Part shown: positions 9,095 to 18,047 of the stretch, one piece after another
How positions within the stretch are numbered: position 1 is the first letter of the stretch
Layout: every line of letters begins with the position of its first letter
From: Methanoregula boonei 6A8
GTDB lineage: Archaea; Halobacteriota; Methanomicrobia; Methanomicrobiales; Methanospirillaceae
Length of the DNA: 64,000 nucleotides
Direction of reading: 5' to 3'
NCBI RefSeq assembly: GCF_000017625.1
Contig: NC_009712.1
Location: forward strand, 2,418,001-2,482,000
The notes under the pieces: generated by a model
The model's input: the letters and a program-made list of their open reading frames with translations, nothing else
Databases searched by the model: none
What the model was told of the DNA's origin: nothing
Made by a program: the position numbers and the translations under genes

Positions 9095-10795
9095 TTATGA
9101 AAGTGTACCTTCCATCTCACGCTCATACCGCTCCTGCTCACCGGCAAGCGAGTAGCGGAACTGCGCCGGGTGGAGGCAGTTTGCTACATCCATGAGACCC
9201 AGTGCCCAGCTTATTGTCCCGTCCGCATGACTGCTGTTGAGCATATACACACGATTCGTATCAAGTGCCCGGCAGTGAATCCCGAGATCCCGGCAGGTTG
9301 TAATAAAATCGGAAACCGGGGGGGCAAAATGGCCTGATACGAGGATTACCTCCGGGTCAAGCCGGTTGATTTCCTCGACGGAATATTCGGGATTTTTACT
9401 TTCCGTGAAGCCGAGCTCGCGGTTGAGGCTTCTCCCCCCTGCAATCTCGATCAGCTGGTTTACCGGCTTTGCCGCGTATAGCGGGAAGAGCGGGTGGCTG
9501 AGCACTGCGTAAACCCGGGGCTTCCCGGTAACCGGCGCTTTTTCCTGCACTTCGTCCCTCACATCCAAGATGTACCGGGCGAGCCGGTCCGCCCGCTCTT
9601 CCCGGTGAACGAGCGTTGCAAGGTACCGGACCATATCGAGATATGCATCTATGCTGCCGGTGTGGGTGGAAAAATCGGTGAGATAGCCGTTTGTAATCAG
9701 CGTGTTTGAAACACGGTCAATTACTTTTTCATCGGTGACCCCGAGGGTAGCGAGAATACCGCTTGCGACCCGCGCCCCCATGATTGAGCGATATCCCCCA
9801 AGAACCTGGACTTCTCCTTCGAATATCGGATCGATCGTACCCGTACACGGGAACCGGTATCCGCAGCTGCATATACCGTCAGGATGACAGGATAGTACCC
9901 GTGCTGCCATGGGCCCAAAGAAGACCCGGTGGATGAGAATTTTCCCGCAGACCGGGCACCGGGTGTCGAGCTCCGTTGTCGCGGGGGTATTGAACAGGTA
10001 CACGTGATCAAGGTAGTTCCGCAGGGTCGTGCAGAGTGCTTCCCCTTGTGCCCGCGTCGGGGCGATCGGCTCGAGATCCGGATGCGTCGCCATGAAACGC
10101 ATGACCTGGAAGGGAATGGATGGCGAGATCGCACGGACACGCTCTGCGGCCCCGGTAACTTCCTGCTCCCTCCCATTAAGGTACATGACCGAGACCTCTA
10201 CGGATATGCCATTATCGTACAGGATCTTCAGGTTCCGGTAGACCGGGGCGGATGATACGGCACCGCATTCCCGGTACCGCTCATCCGATGATCCCTTGAG
10301 GCCGATGTTGACAAAATCCAGGTACGGGAGCAGGCTTTGCAGGGTCTCCGGTGTCATGTAGCCATTGCTGGAGCAGCCGACAAGGAGCCCCGCGCTCTTT
10401 GCTGCCTTTGCGACCCGGAGAAACGTGGGAAAGGACACGGCAGGTTCGTTGAGACAGAACGTGATACCCCGGCAGGAATACTCCCGGGCAATCGACAGGA
10501 TCTCCTCCGGGGGATGCGGGACAAGTACCTCCTGCAGAGTCCCGGGCCGGGTGGTCTGGAACTCTGAGATACAGCCGTCACAGGCAAAGTTACAGCCCAT
10601 GGTACTGATCAACAGGAAGATACCGTTCGGGTAAAAGTGGATCATCGGGATGGATTCGCTGGAGACCGGGTAGATATTGAGATACCGGTCCGGGTAATTT
10701 TCCGTGATCGCACCCATACTGTTCCGGTACATCCGGCAATACCCGTTCTGTCCTTCCTGCATATCGCAGGCCCGTTCACAATAGCCGCATCTCAT
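9095..10795 (-). CDS. Radical SAM enzyme fused to a BtuF/TroA-like binding domain
   Basis: A 566-residue fusion. Residues 3-20 hold a cysteine cluster (C3, C6, C10, C20) like that before PflA/AmmeMemoRadiSam-type enzymes; the radical SAM cluster motif CNFACDGC is at 68-75. After the SAM barrel come two cysteine pairs and further cysteines (CPVC ... CSCG ... C, about 285-325), a likely zinc ribbon or extra iron-sulphur site. The last 150 residues or so look like a helical-backbone metal-receptor (BtuF/TroA) domain, including the typical EEINRLDPEVILVSG step. There is no signal peptide, so this binding domain would be cytoplasmic, which is unusual. The ATG at 10793-10795 is preferred over the frame opening at 10855 because the cysteine cluster begins at once and AGGGAA lies upstream. 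Neighbours: DUF364 protein, methyltransferases, FmdE-like protein. Substrate unknown. Confidence 0.82.
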   Translation of the reverse strand: MRCGYCERACDMQEGQNGYCRMYRNSMGAITENYPDRYLNIYPVSSESIPMIHFYPNGIFLLISTMGCNFACDGCISEFQTTRPGTLQEVLVPHPPEEILSIAREYSCRGITFCLNEPAVSFPTFLRVAKAAKSAGLLVGCSSNGYMTPETLQSLLPYLDFVNIGLKGSSDERYRECGAVSSAPVYRNLKILYDNGISVEVSVMYLNGREQEVTGAAERVRAISPSIPFQVMRFMATHPDLEPIAPTRAQGEALCTTLRNYLDHVYLFNTPATTELDTRCPVCGKILIHRVFFGPMAARVLSCHPDGICSCGYRFPCTGTIDPIFEGEVQVLGGYRSIMGARVASGILATLGVTDEKVIDRVSNTLITNGYLTDFSTHTGSIDAYLDMVRYLATLVHREERADRLARYILDVRDEVQEKAPVTGKPRVYAVLSHPLFPLYAAKPVNQLIEIAGGRSLNRELGFTESKNPEYSVEEINRLDPEVILVSGHFAPPVSDFITTCRDLGIHCRALDTNRVYMLNSSHADGTISWALGLMDVANCLHPAQFRYSLAGEQERYEREMEGTLS

Positions 10796-10984
10796 GATTG
10801 ATTCCCTTCCCTGTCTTCGGGTACGGTCACGAAATTTTGTCGGAATCGCCGGCAAAGGGATTCCCTCAACCCTACGTTTGATAATTATTATTTGTTAACT
10901 TTACTGAAAAGTTTAACTTATACTGGGAAAACCCTCAAAACCCACGCAATATAATAAAAAACAGGGCGGCACAAAACGCAGAAA
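10796..10984. promoter_or_regulatory. Promoter region of the radical SAM gene with shared AT-rich motif
   Basis: Gene-free spacer upstream of the minus-strand radical SAM fusion. It contains aattattatttgttaa (10883-10898), which differs at a single position from aattatcatttgttaa at 26052-26067, upstream of the pilin operon. Position, about 90-110 bases upstream of the start codon in both cases, suggests an operator or promoter element; this is inference from two sites. Confidence 0.4.
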
Positions 10985-11845
10985 TTACCGCTGCCGGGTG
11001 AGGGTCTTCTCCGCAGATTTTCCAAAGAAATGATACCCTGATCCGCCCTCGGCTATCGTATCGAGCAGCCGGTCCGGATCGGTAACAACATCTCCTCCCA
11101 GCACCGTGACACCGCGCCGGAAGAATGCGGCGGGGAGCATACTCGCGGTCGGTCCCACGACAACGATCTCTGCACCGGGCCGTGCCGAGGCAAGAAGGGG
11201 TTCGAGCGTGTTGTTCAGAAGGGTTGTGCCGGTAATGACAAGCATGTCGGCCCTGCGGATCTCTGCATCTGCTTTCCCTGGTGGGATGGCAAACGGCAAT
11301 TCATCGGGTTTGAGGGTACGCAGATCGAGTTCGAGAATCCCAAACGGTTTTCCCCGGACTTTCAGGCGCTTAATAATCGGTACAAGCGCTCCGACAACCA
11401 CCACATATCCCATTTCCGGCAGAAGGAGAGTTTCGAGTGCATCTTTCCCTGCATCGGTCACGCAAGCATCATCAGGCCGGCGTTTCCTGCAGGACTCCGC
11501 GAGGGCATTGATGACAGCAACGCCAACCGCTTTTTTCAGGGGCGGGGCCCCGGCCAGATCCCGGATAAAATCCGCGGCGGGTTTCCCGGTAAATTTTCCC
11601 GGGTACGGCATTGCCCGGGCAGAGCTCGGGCAGCAGACAGCATCCGGGATCTCCTTTATGGGAGTAAAGCAGATCCCACCGGAGCCGTCGCTAAGTTTGA
11701 TGCCGGTAAAGAAGATCCCGATGACAACCCGTTCGATTGTGATCGTTTCAAAATTGCTGCCGAGAATATCCCGGATCTCCGTAAGGGTCTCCTCCAAGAT
11801 CGAACCGGGCCGGGAAAAGAGGGTGGAATCAGTAACGGGCATCAT
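10985..11845 (-). CDS. DUF4213/DUF364 putative heavy-metal chelation protein
   Basis: 286-residue protein with the two-domain layout of the DUF4213/DUF364 family, annotated in protein-family databases as putative heavy-metal chelation. The N-terminal part includes a GICFTP segment; the C-terminal Rossmann-like part has GYVVVVGALVPIIKRLK, a following acidic strand (ILELD), ADMLVITGTTLLNNTLE and VVVGPTASMLP, the usual order in this family. Cytoplasmic, no signal peptide. It follows the response regulator by 18 bases and so may be cotranscribed with the two-component system; the radical SAM fusion follows after its own promoter spacer. These genes recur near metal transport or metallocofactor genes, which fits this locus. 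The exact ligand cannot be read from the sequence. Confidence 0.8.
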   Translation of the reverse strand: MMPVTDSTLFSRPGSILEETLTEIRDILGSNFETITIERVVIGIFFTGIKLSDGSGGICFTPIKEIPDAVCCPSSARAMPYPGKFTGKPAADFIRDLAGAPPLKKAVGVAVINALAESCRKRRPDDACVTDAGKDALETLLLPEMGYVVVVGALVPIIKRLKVRGKPFGILELDLRTLKPDELPFAIPPGKADAEIRRADMLVITGTTLLNNTLEPLLASARPGAEIVVVGPTASMLPAAFFRRGVTVLGGDVVTDPDRLLDTIAEGGSGYHFFGKSAEKTLTRQR

Positions 11846-11863
11846 GGTAACCGGGTTTACCCT

Positions 11864-12529
11864 TTACCGGTACCGGGGCTTCGGCACCGGCTCGCGGGAG
11901 GCTTTTTTGATCTCCTCTTTGATCTGCCGGTGGCGTGCCTCCTGGGTTTTGAGATGGCCCTCAAGGTTTTTTAGTGCCTGGAGGATGTTGTCACTGACCG
12001 GGACAGGCGGTTTGTCGGGCTTGTAGGTATTTTCAAGGATTGTAAGGAAGCGCCGGTTGACTTCAATGCTCTTTGCGAGCCGGGCATATTCGCTGATAAC
12101 CTCGCCATCAATCCCGCACCGACGGGCCCTTTCCACATCCGAAAGGATGGCCTGCCGGCGGCGGAGCACATGTTCGATCGTATCGTAGAGCTCGAAATTG
12201 GTGATCGGCTTGAGAACGTAATCCTCGATAAGGACACTGTACTGCTCTGCCTGTGCCGGGGTAAGCAGTTTTGAGGTGAGCATAAGAACGGGAAGATCCA
12301 ACGTGGCCGGATCTTCCTTGATCTTTTCAAGCGTAGTCCAGCCGTCCATGGGCGTCATCATGACGTCGAGGAGGAGGAGATCCGGCATTGTTGTGGCTAA
12401 GAGATCCAGGCATTCCTGGCCACTGTGCGCGACAAGGGGACAGTAACCTCCCTCTTTAAGCATCGTAACAAATACGTCAGCAACATGCCGGGTATCGTCT
12501 ACCACAAGAATCGTGTACATGTCCACCAT
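11864..12529 (-). CDS. Response regulator, receiver domain plus helical C-terminus
   Basis: 221 residues. The receiver domain occupies about 5-125, with the acidic pair D11-D12, phosphorylatable D55 (LLLLDVMM), a Thr in LMLTS and a Lys in VLKPI. The remaining roughly 95 residues are charged and helical, with no DNA-binding motif that I recognise, so output is probably through protein contact rather than direct transcription control. Its ATG overlaps the TGA of the upstream histidine kinase by one base (TGATG), making the two a cognate pair. ATG at codon 4 is an alternative start. The DUF364 gene lies 18 bases downstream, linking the pair to that locus. Confidence 0.88.
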   Translation of the reverse strand: MVDMYTILVVDDTRHVADVFVTMLKEGGYCPLVAHSGQECLDLLATTMPDLLLLDVMMTPMDGWTTLEKIKEDPATLDLPVLMLTSKLLTPAQAEQYSVLIEDYVLKPITNFELYDTIEHVLRRRQAILSDVERARRCGIDGEVISEYARLAKSIEVNRRFLTILENTYKPDKPPVPVSDNILQALKNLEGHLKTQEARHRQIKEEIKKASREPVPKPRYR

Positions 12530-15234
12530 CAGTCCGGATTTACCTGTTGTTGCCCGATCCCGGGGCTTTTTGACCGGGAGGAGTTCACCGGGTAGTTCGG
12601 GGTATCGGTGAGCCGGTATCCGCCCGGGGGAACTGTAATCTCAAACCGGGCGCCCCGGCCCGGTTCGCCGGTCTCCTGGATGGAAATATTTGTGATCGAA
12701 AGGATCTCCCGGCACAAAAAGAGACCAAGCCCGGTGTTCTTCCCAAACCCTTTCTCAAAAATCTTACTTTTCTCCTCACTGGGGATCCCGACACCATTAT
12801 CCTCCCAGGAAAGGACCAGCCGGTCGTCATTGTGGCGGGACGAGACCCGGATCTCCGTTACGGTCTGGCCGTGCCGGATTGAATTATCCAAAAGGTTGAA
12901 GAAGACTTTTTCAAGAAGCGGATCCGCATAGAGTTCGACATCGGCAAGATCTACGGTTAGCACAATTGTTTCGGGGATCTGGAGATGCCGGATGAGCGTA
13001 CTCACCTCCAGCCATTTCGGTTCGGCGATCCCGAAATTCTGGTACATCTGGGTATCTGAGATCAGGTGCTGGATCGCAGTCGTGATGTCTTCGAGCTTGG
13101 TGAAATAATAGGAAAGCGCAGGGTTCTGGAACTTCATGCGCAGGATTGTAACGTACCCGAGCAGGGCCGAGACATTATTGAGGATATCGTGCCGGGTGAT
13201 ACTTGCCATCAGGTTGAGCTGGTGGTTTGCCTGTAAGAGCGCAGTCTCCGCCTTTTTATGTTCCGTGATATCGTAAAAGATCGTGGCAAACCGGTCCTTT
13301 CCCGGAGAACACACCGATACACGGAAATGTTTCTGGAGTTCCGGGAAATACCGCTCGAACGTTTCCGTTTTGCCGGTAGCTGCTACCCGGGCGTAGATGT
13401 CCAGGTGCGGGGGCTCCGGGGTGTTGTAGGCTTCGCGGCTGGTCTTCCCGATTACGGACGAACGGCTGGCGCCAAGTGTGCGCCAGACCGCATCATTTGC
13501 CTTAAGGATCCGGTAATCCGACGCGGTGCTGCCACCGGAATACACGATCTCGCAAAGGGCAACCGGCTCATCCATATGGTCGAAGAGAAGACGGAACTCT
13601 TCGTCTCCTTCCTTAAGGGCACCCTCAAGGGTCCGGCTTCCCGTCGTATCCCGCAGGGACAGGAAATGGGCAATTTTTCCCTCGTACAGGACCACGGTCC
13701 CGGAACTTTCCACGGGGATCAGGTTCCCCTGGGCTGAAAGCATGGTGTAGTTTGCCGGGCCGGTGCCGGATCCCCGTGATGCCTGCACGAATTCCTGCGC
13801 CAGTGCATCCCGGGATTCCGGTGCGATAAAATCCATGACCGTTCTGCCGATCAGTGAGGCGCTGTCCGGGGTCTCAAAAATCCGGGCCGCAGCACTGTTG
13901 GCAAAGAGGATCGAACCCCCGAAATCCACAACAAGAACGGGTTCACGCGAGTGCCCGGCAAGCAGCCGGAACTTCTCTTCATATTCCTGGACTTTTAGTT
14001 CGGCTTTTTTCCGTGCAGAAATGTCCAGGAAGATCCCTGCGTAGCTCTGTTCGTTCCCGCGTACGGACCGGTTTCCCATCCCCCAGATCCAGATAGTCTC
14101 CCCCGATGGTTTAATAAACCGACCCTCGAAGTTCCACGATGCGCCATCCTCCTGTGCCCCATCGGTAGCCGAGGTAAAACGTTCCCGGTCATCCGGGTGC
14201 ATGTGCCGGGCAACCCAGCTAAAGAAATCCCCATCCGAACGATCGAACCCGAGAATGTTTTCGCTTGCGGGCCGGTTGATAAAATGGACCTCGTTTTCCC
14301 CGGAGGGGCGGGAGCAGTACTGGTACACGACTCCGGGGAGAGAGGCGACAACCTCCTCTATCTTCTGCCAGTGGTCACCAGGCTCTTCCCGTGCTGCAGG
14401 AACCTCATGCGATACACCGGCATGCCGGGGATCCGGCAGTTCCAGGACAGGAAGAGAGAGCGATTCAATGGCACCGATGACCGATCCGTTCTGGTCCCGG
14501 AGGGGCATGGCCCTGCAGGACAGTTTAATGGAGGAAAGCCGGGGAATCTTCAGCCGGGTTTCGGATGCAAGGATACCTCCTTCGCATTCTTCAAGGAGAG
14601 GGTAATAGTTCCCGGCATCTGCATCGGACCGGAAAATAAGATCGACAAGGGACGGCCGCGGTTCTCCATACAGCACCCGGGAATATTCGTACTTTCCCTT
14701 GCCAAGGATCTCCGGTGCCGGTACCCCGGTCAATGTTTCCATTGCATGGTTCCAGCCGATAAGGGTACCCTCCTTATCGATCGCAAAGGTGGCATCGGGG
14801 AAAAAATTGATCAGCTCGGCCACAAGGATGCCAGGACTGGCCGGGACATTCCGGGGAGTACGCCGTTCTATTGCAAGTTTGATCCGGTTTTCCAGCCGGG
14901 CAAACTGCAACCGTGCATCCTCGCCTTTCCGGAGGTAAAAATCCACGCCGTCATCTATTGCCTGGATGGCCACGTCCTCCCTCCCTTTACCGGTAAAGAG
15001 GATAAAGGGGAGGTCGCCAAAGGTTGTTCGGACATTCCGGAGGAATTCAAGGCCATCGATCCCCGGCATCTGGAAATCGGATATGACGGCATCGTACTGC
15101 CGTACTTTTAAGGCGTCAAGGCCTTCCTGGACAGATTGTTTTGTATCAACGGAAAACTCACCCCGGTACTCCAGGAAGAGCCGGGTCAGCTCAAGGAGGG
15201 TTGCTTCATCGTCAACATAAAGAACGGAAATCAT
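12529..15234 (-). CDS. Hybrid sensor histidine kinase (receiver, four PAS, kinase core)
   Basis: 901 residues, apparently cytoplasmic. The order is unusual but common in methanogens: an N-terminal receiver (1-120, phosphoacceptor D53, K103), PAS domains near 136-255, 290-410, 420-535 and 545-660, then the phosphoacceptor helix around H682 (RHDILNNVSALLGY), N-box with N780/N784, DNGVGIP (812-818) and GLGLFL (835-840). It should autophosphorylate on H682 and pass phosphate to the coupled response regulator, while the N-terminal receiver takes input from another kinase. One of the PAS domains may bind a redox or metal cofactor, but no ligand residue can be assigned here. It heads the operon that continues into the response regulator and the DUF364 protein. 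Confidence 0.92.
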   Translation of the reverse strand: MISVLYVDDEATLLELTRLFLEYRGEFSVDTKQSVQEGLDALKVRQYDAVISDFQMPGIDGLEFLRNVRTTFGDLPFILFTGKGREDVAIQAIDDGVDFYLRKGEDARLQFARLENRIKLAIERRTPRNVPASPGILVAELINFFPDATFAIDKEGTLIGWNHAMETLTGVPAPEILGKGKYEYSRVLYGEPRPSLVDLIFRSDADAGNYYPLLEECEGGILASETRLKIPRLSSIKLSCRAMPLRDQNGSVIGAIESLSLPVLELPDPRHAGVSHEVPAAREEPGDHWQKIEEVVASLPGVVYQYCSRPSGENEVHFINRPASENILGFDRSDGDFFSWVARHMHPDDRERFTSATDGAQEDGASWNFEGRFIKPSGETIWIWGMGNRSVRGNEQSYAGIFLDISARKKAELKVQEYEEKFRLLAGHSREPVLVVDFGGSILFANSAAARIFETPDSASLIGRTVMDFIAPESRDALAQEFVQASRGSGTGPANYTMLSAQGNLIPVESSGTVVLYEGKIAHFLSLRDTTGSRTLEGALKEGDEEFRLLFDHMDEPVALCEIVYSGGSTASDYRILKANDAVWRTLGASRSSVIGKTSREAYNTPEPPHLDIYARVAATGKTETFERYFPELQKHFRVSVCSPGKDRFATIFYDITEHKKAETALLQANHQLNLMASITRHDILNNVSALLGYVTILRMKFQNPALSYYFTKLEDITTAIQHLISDTQMYQNFGIAEPKWLEVSTLIRHLQIPETIVLTVDLADVELYADPLLEKVFFNLLDNSIRHGQTVTEIRVSSRHNDDRLVLSWEDNGVGIPSEEKSKIFEKGFGKNTGLGLFLCREILSITNISIQETGEPGRGARFEITVPPGGYRLTDTPNYPVNSSRSKSPGIGQQQVNPD

Positions 15235-15433
15235 GTCCTTACCTTGGGAGACGGCTGCTGCTTACCCGGGCCAAAACAATAATGAAACTCATTGTTCTTT
15301 TCCTAAAATAAAGTGCCACTGGTTAAAGGCGCTGCGCCAATCTCTATTGCACCCAATACTTTTTATCCCAATCACTGTATCTTGGTCCCACAAATCATTG
15401 TTAATCCCTATTTCCCCCCAGACTCAATATGCC

Positions 15434-17305
15434 TTACGGTTTCATCTGGCCAATCAGCTGCTCGACCTCTCTGACCTGTGCTGCGGATTCCGGCGGTGCC
15501 ATCTGGACAAACTTCCCAAAACAGCGGACTGCATCCCGATCTTTCCCTAAAATCCCGTACGCGGTTCCTTTGTTGAGCCAGGCATCTGCGTAATCCGGCT
15601 TCAGCGTGATTGCATGATCGTACGCTGACACGGCCTCTTCGAATTTACCGCGCCGGGCAAGCGACTCCCCTTCGCAATACCATTTTTCCGCCTCGCGCGG
15701 CCGGGATGTGTTTTCCCGGGGCAGATTTGGCAGGGGGGTTTCAAACGCAAGCGCAGTCTCAAACCGGCCCAGGGGGGCAGGAGATCCCCCGGTAGAGTAC
15801 CACGCATCGGTATCTTCCGGATCCACGGTACAGACATGCCGGAACGCGGATACCGCCTCGTCAAACCGGCCAAGCTCGGCAAGCGCGTCACCCTTGTTAT
15901 TCCAGATCTTTACATCCGCGGGGGCAAGTTCAAGTGCGCGGGTATACGCTGTTACCGCTTCTTCGAGCCGGCCAAGCTCGGCAAGCAAAACCCCCTTGTT
16001 GTTCCATGCCCGGGCATCGCCGGGAGAAAGTTCAAGTCCCCGGGAATACGCTGACACTGCCTCTTTTAGCCGGCCGCACCGGGCAAGTAAAGTCCCCTTG
16101 TTGTTCCATACCCGGGCATCATTGGGAGACAGTTCGAGCGCCCGGGCATATGCAGACACCGCCTCGTCAAACCGGCCAAGTTCTGCGAGGAAATCCCCTT
16201 TGTTGACCAGCGACTGGATGTTCTCCGGCTCAAGGAGGATCGAGCATTCAAAGGCGGTTACAACCTCATCGAAACACGCTGAGTCCGGCTCAACAAATAC
16301 CTCCCGGGTGCTGTTCCAATCGTTATGCGCCCAGGAATCCTTCCTGCCGATGACTGCGTACTCTTCCCCGGTCAGCTCCCTGAAGACCCGCTTTAGTTCG
16401 TTTTTTATTTCCCCGAAATCGGCATACCTGTCCTCCGGCCGCCGTTTCATGCATCTCCCGATCAGCCGGTCCAGGCTCTCCGGTACCTTCGGATTTGAGG
16501 ACAGGGGGCGCTCGGGGCACCCGCAGAAGATCTCATCTGGCCCATAGAAAGGCATCTTTCCCGTTGCCATCACGTAGAGCAGGACACCAAATGCATAGAT
16601 ATCGGATTTTGTGGATGCTGTACCGTGAAAAGAAAAGTTCTCCTTGATTTTTTGCGGGAATAATTCCGGGGGTGTAAAAGAAAAAGTCCCGGTATCGGCA
16701 GGATATTTCCCATGTACAATTCGGGGATCCTGGGGAAATGATTGTGCTATACCGAAATCCCGGATCTTATAGCAGTGTCCGAACCTGAAGACGGGATTTT
16801 TCTGCACCATCACGCTGGAAGGCCTGATGCTGCCATGAAACGTCTCCAGCTTCTCATGGGCATATTCCATACCCGTACAGAACTGGATGGCGAAGTCCAG
16901 CGTTTTTTCGAGAGGAAAAGATTTCAGGTACTGCCTGAGGACCCCGTTCCCGGTATATTCAGAAAACAACAGGGGCCTGCCATCGACCATCTCTACAAAA
17001 TCGGCAAAAACGATATTGGTATGGTGACCGAGGCTCACCCACTCGTCTGCCCCGTCCATGAAGTCTTGGACGGCACCCGCATCATTCACGAGATTATCCG
17101 GTACGGTTATGATCGAGAGTGTTTTCTTTGCTGTTTGGTCCCGTGCAGTATAGGTAACATACTGGTCGCTTTTGGTTATTTCCAGGAGTTCATAACGGTT
17201 TTTTACGAGATACCCGGCAGTCCAGGCTCGGGACGAGGCAGGGTGGCTCCGGGGGGGGTCCTCGCTCTCAAAAAAGAGATCAACAATTTTTTGACGCCAA
17301 CCCAT
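15434..17305 (-). CDS. Protein kinase-like domain with TPR repeats; probable pseudokinase
   Basis: 623 residues: a eukaryote-type Ser/Thr kinase fold (about 36-335) followed by about seven or eight tetratricopeptide repeats (345-615). Catalytic residues are partly lost: the HRD loop reads HGS (157-159), and the strand that should carry the ATP-binding Lys reads LSIITV. The DFG motif survives (183-185), as does an activation-segment-like PPELF and the DIYAFG helix. This pattern suggests a pseudokinase that scaffolds partners through its TPRs. The TPR part is encoded by near-identical 102-base units, visible as a DNA repeat. It stands alone on the minus strand with 200-base spacers on both sides. 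Confidence 0.82.
   Translation of the reverse strand: MGWRQKIVDLFFESEDPPRSHPASSRAWTAGYLVKNRYELLEITKSDQYVTYTARDQTAKKTLSIITVPDNLVNDAGAVQDFMDGADEWVSLGHHTNIVFADFVEMVDGRPLLFSEYTGNGVLRQYLKSFPLEKTLDFAIQFCTGMEYAHEKLETFHGSIRPSSVMVQKNPVFRFGHCYKIRDFGIAQSFPQDPRIVHGKYPADTGTFSFTPPELFPQKIKENFSFHGTASTKSDIYAFGVLLYVMATGKMPFYGPDEIFCGCPERPLSSNPKVPESLDRLIGRCMKRRPEDRYADFGEIKNELKRVFRELTGEEYAVIGRKDSWAHNDWNSTREVFVEPDSACFDEVVTAFECSILLEPENIQSLVNKGDFLAELGRFDEAVSAYARALELSPNDARVWNNKGTLLARCGRLKEAVSAYSRGLELSPGDARAWNNKGVLLAELGRLEEAVTAYTRALELAPADVKIWNNKGDALAELGRFDEAVSAFRHVCTVDPEDTDAWYSTGGSPAPLGRFETALAFETPLPNLPRENTSRPREAEKWYCEGESLARRGKFEEAVSAYDHAITLKPDYADAWLNKGTAYGILGKDRDAVRCFGKFVQMAPPESAAQVREVEQLIGQMKP
15820..16235 (-). repeat. 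102-base tandem repeat inside the TPR-coding region
   Basis: Four consecutive units of 34 codons share stretches such as ccggccaagctcggcaag and the gcctc...cttgttattcca / cttgttgttcca blocks at 102-base spacing, giving protein units containing AWNNKG/VWNNKG, LAELGR and EAVSAY. High nucleotide identity between units points to recent unit duplication or gene conversion. It is coding, not a CRISPR array or intergenic repeat. Confidence 0.8.
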
Positions 17306-17522
17306 CGCCGATCAAAGGTAAATTCCTTTTTCAGAGACAATATATCTTTTGATGTAAATGCCAGAATAATGCCAGAAAAATAAAATAAAAGGCCGACTTG
17401 AAATAGTTCTCCCCACTCATCAGGGGAATATGCCAGTAAGTGTATAATTGTCACACAGGGGTAACGATGTATGAAATTATCACAGAAGATTATTTTAACC
17501 CCTGCACCAGATACACAAAAAC
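17306..17522. promoter_or_regulatory. Divergent spacer between kinase-TPR and membrane-protein genes
   Basis: About 217 AT-rich bases with divergent genes on both sides. TATA-like stretches are found near 17340-17350 (tatatctttt) and 17485-17495. No inverted repeat of note was seen. Confidence 0.35.
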
Positions 17523-18047
17523 ATGGGTACTGATCTCCTGACAATTATTGTCTTTACTGTACCGATCTTTATCTCCCTTGAATTTATTCTCGTGATTATC
17601 CCCGCCTTGATGAATCGGGCAAAAGTCAAACAGAAGCTTCAGTCCCCACCCGATATCCCTGATATTCTCTGCAGGCCCCTCACTCCGGAAGATCGGCTCC
17701 TCATGCGGTCCTGGTATGTAGACCGGAGCGATTCCCGCAGTTATATCCGGCAGCCGCTAAACATTTACCCGTCGTCAGTACCTTTCAGGAAGGCACAAAA
17801 AGGCAGTACCGGTTCGGATATTCCCCTGCAGGCCGCACCAGGAGCAACAGGTCCGGGACCGGCTAATGATTGGATGGCCATCAACAAGGCCAACGGGAAG
17901 ATCCAGAATGCAAACAATGCCATTGTGAATGCAAACCGGGCAATAAGCGAGGCAAATGCGGCAATCGAGCGGGCAAACGTCGCAGACCTGGCATGGATGG
18001 ACTCGCTTGCAGATATCGATCCGCTTGTTTTAGTGGCAAAAAGATAA
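17523..18047 (+). CDS. Membrane-anchored protein with coiled-coil C-terminus, unknown
   Basis: 174 residues. One strong membrane segment lies near 6-30 (LLTIIVFTVPIFISLEFILVII), then a Pro-rich linker, then a C-terminal helical stretch (about 120-160) dominated by the alternation Ala-Asn-x-Ala (NKANGKIQNANNAIVNANRA), which predicts a coiled coil. No enzyme motif. It may be a scaffold or an envelope spacer protein; this is not established. ATG at 17523 begins just before the membrane segment. The next gene on this strand is 870 bases away. Confidence 0.6.
   Translation: MGTDLLTIIVFTVPIFISLEFILVIIPALMNRAKVKQKLQSPPDIPDILCRPLTPEDRLLMRSWYVDRSDSRSYIRQPLNIYPSSVPFRKAQKGSTGSDIPLQAAPGATGPGPANDWMAINKANGKIQNANNAIVNANRAISEANAAIERANVADLAWMDSLADIDPLVLVAKR

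Noticed and set aside
14197-15111. 304-codon open frame opposite the hybrid kinase
   Set aside because: Antisense to PAS and receiver coding sequence; no motif and no ribosome site.
15820-16235. Regular repeats that could suggest a CRISPR array
   Set aside because: Repeat period of 102 bases, in frame, encoding TPR motifs; no unique spacers and no cas genes in the window.
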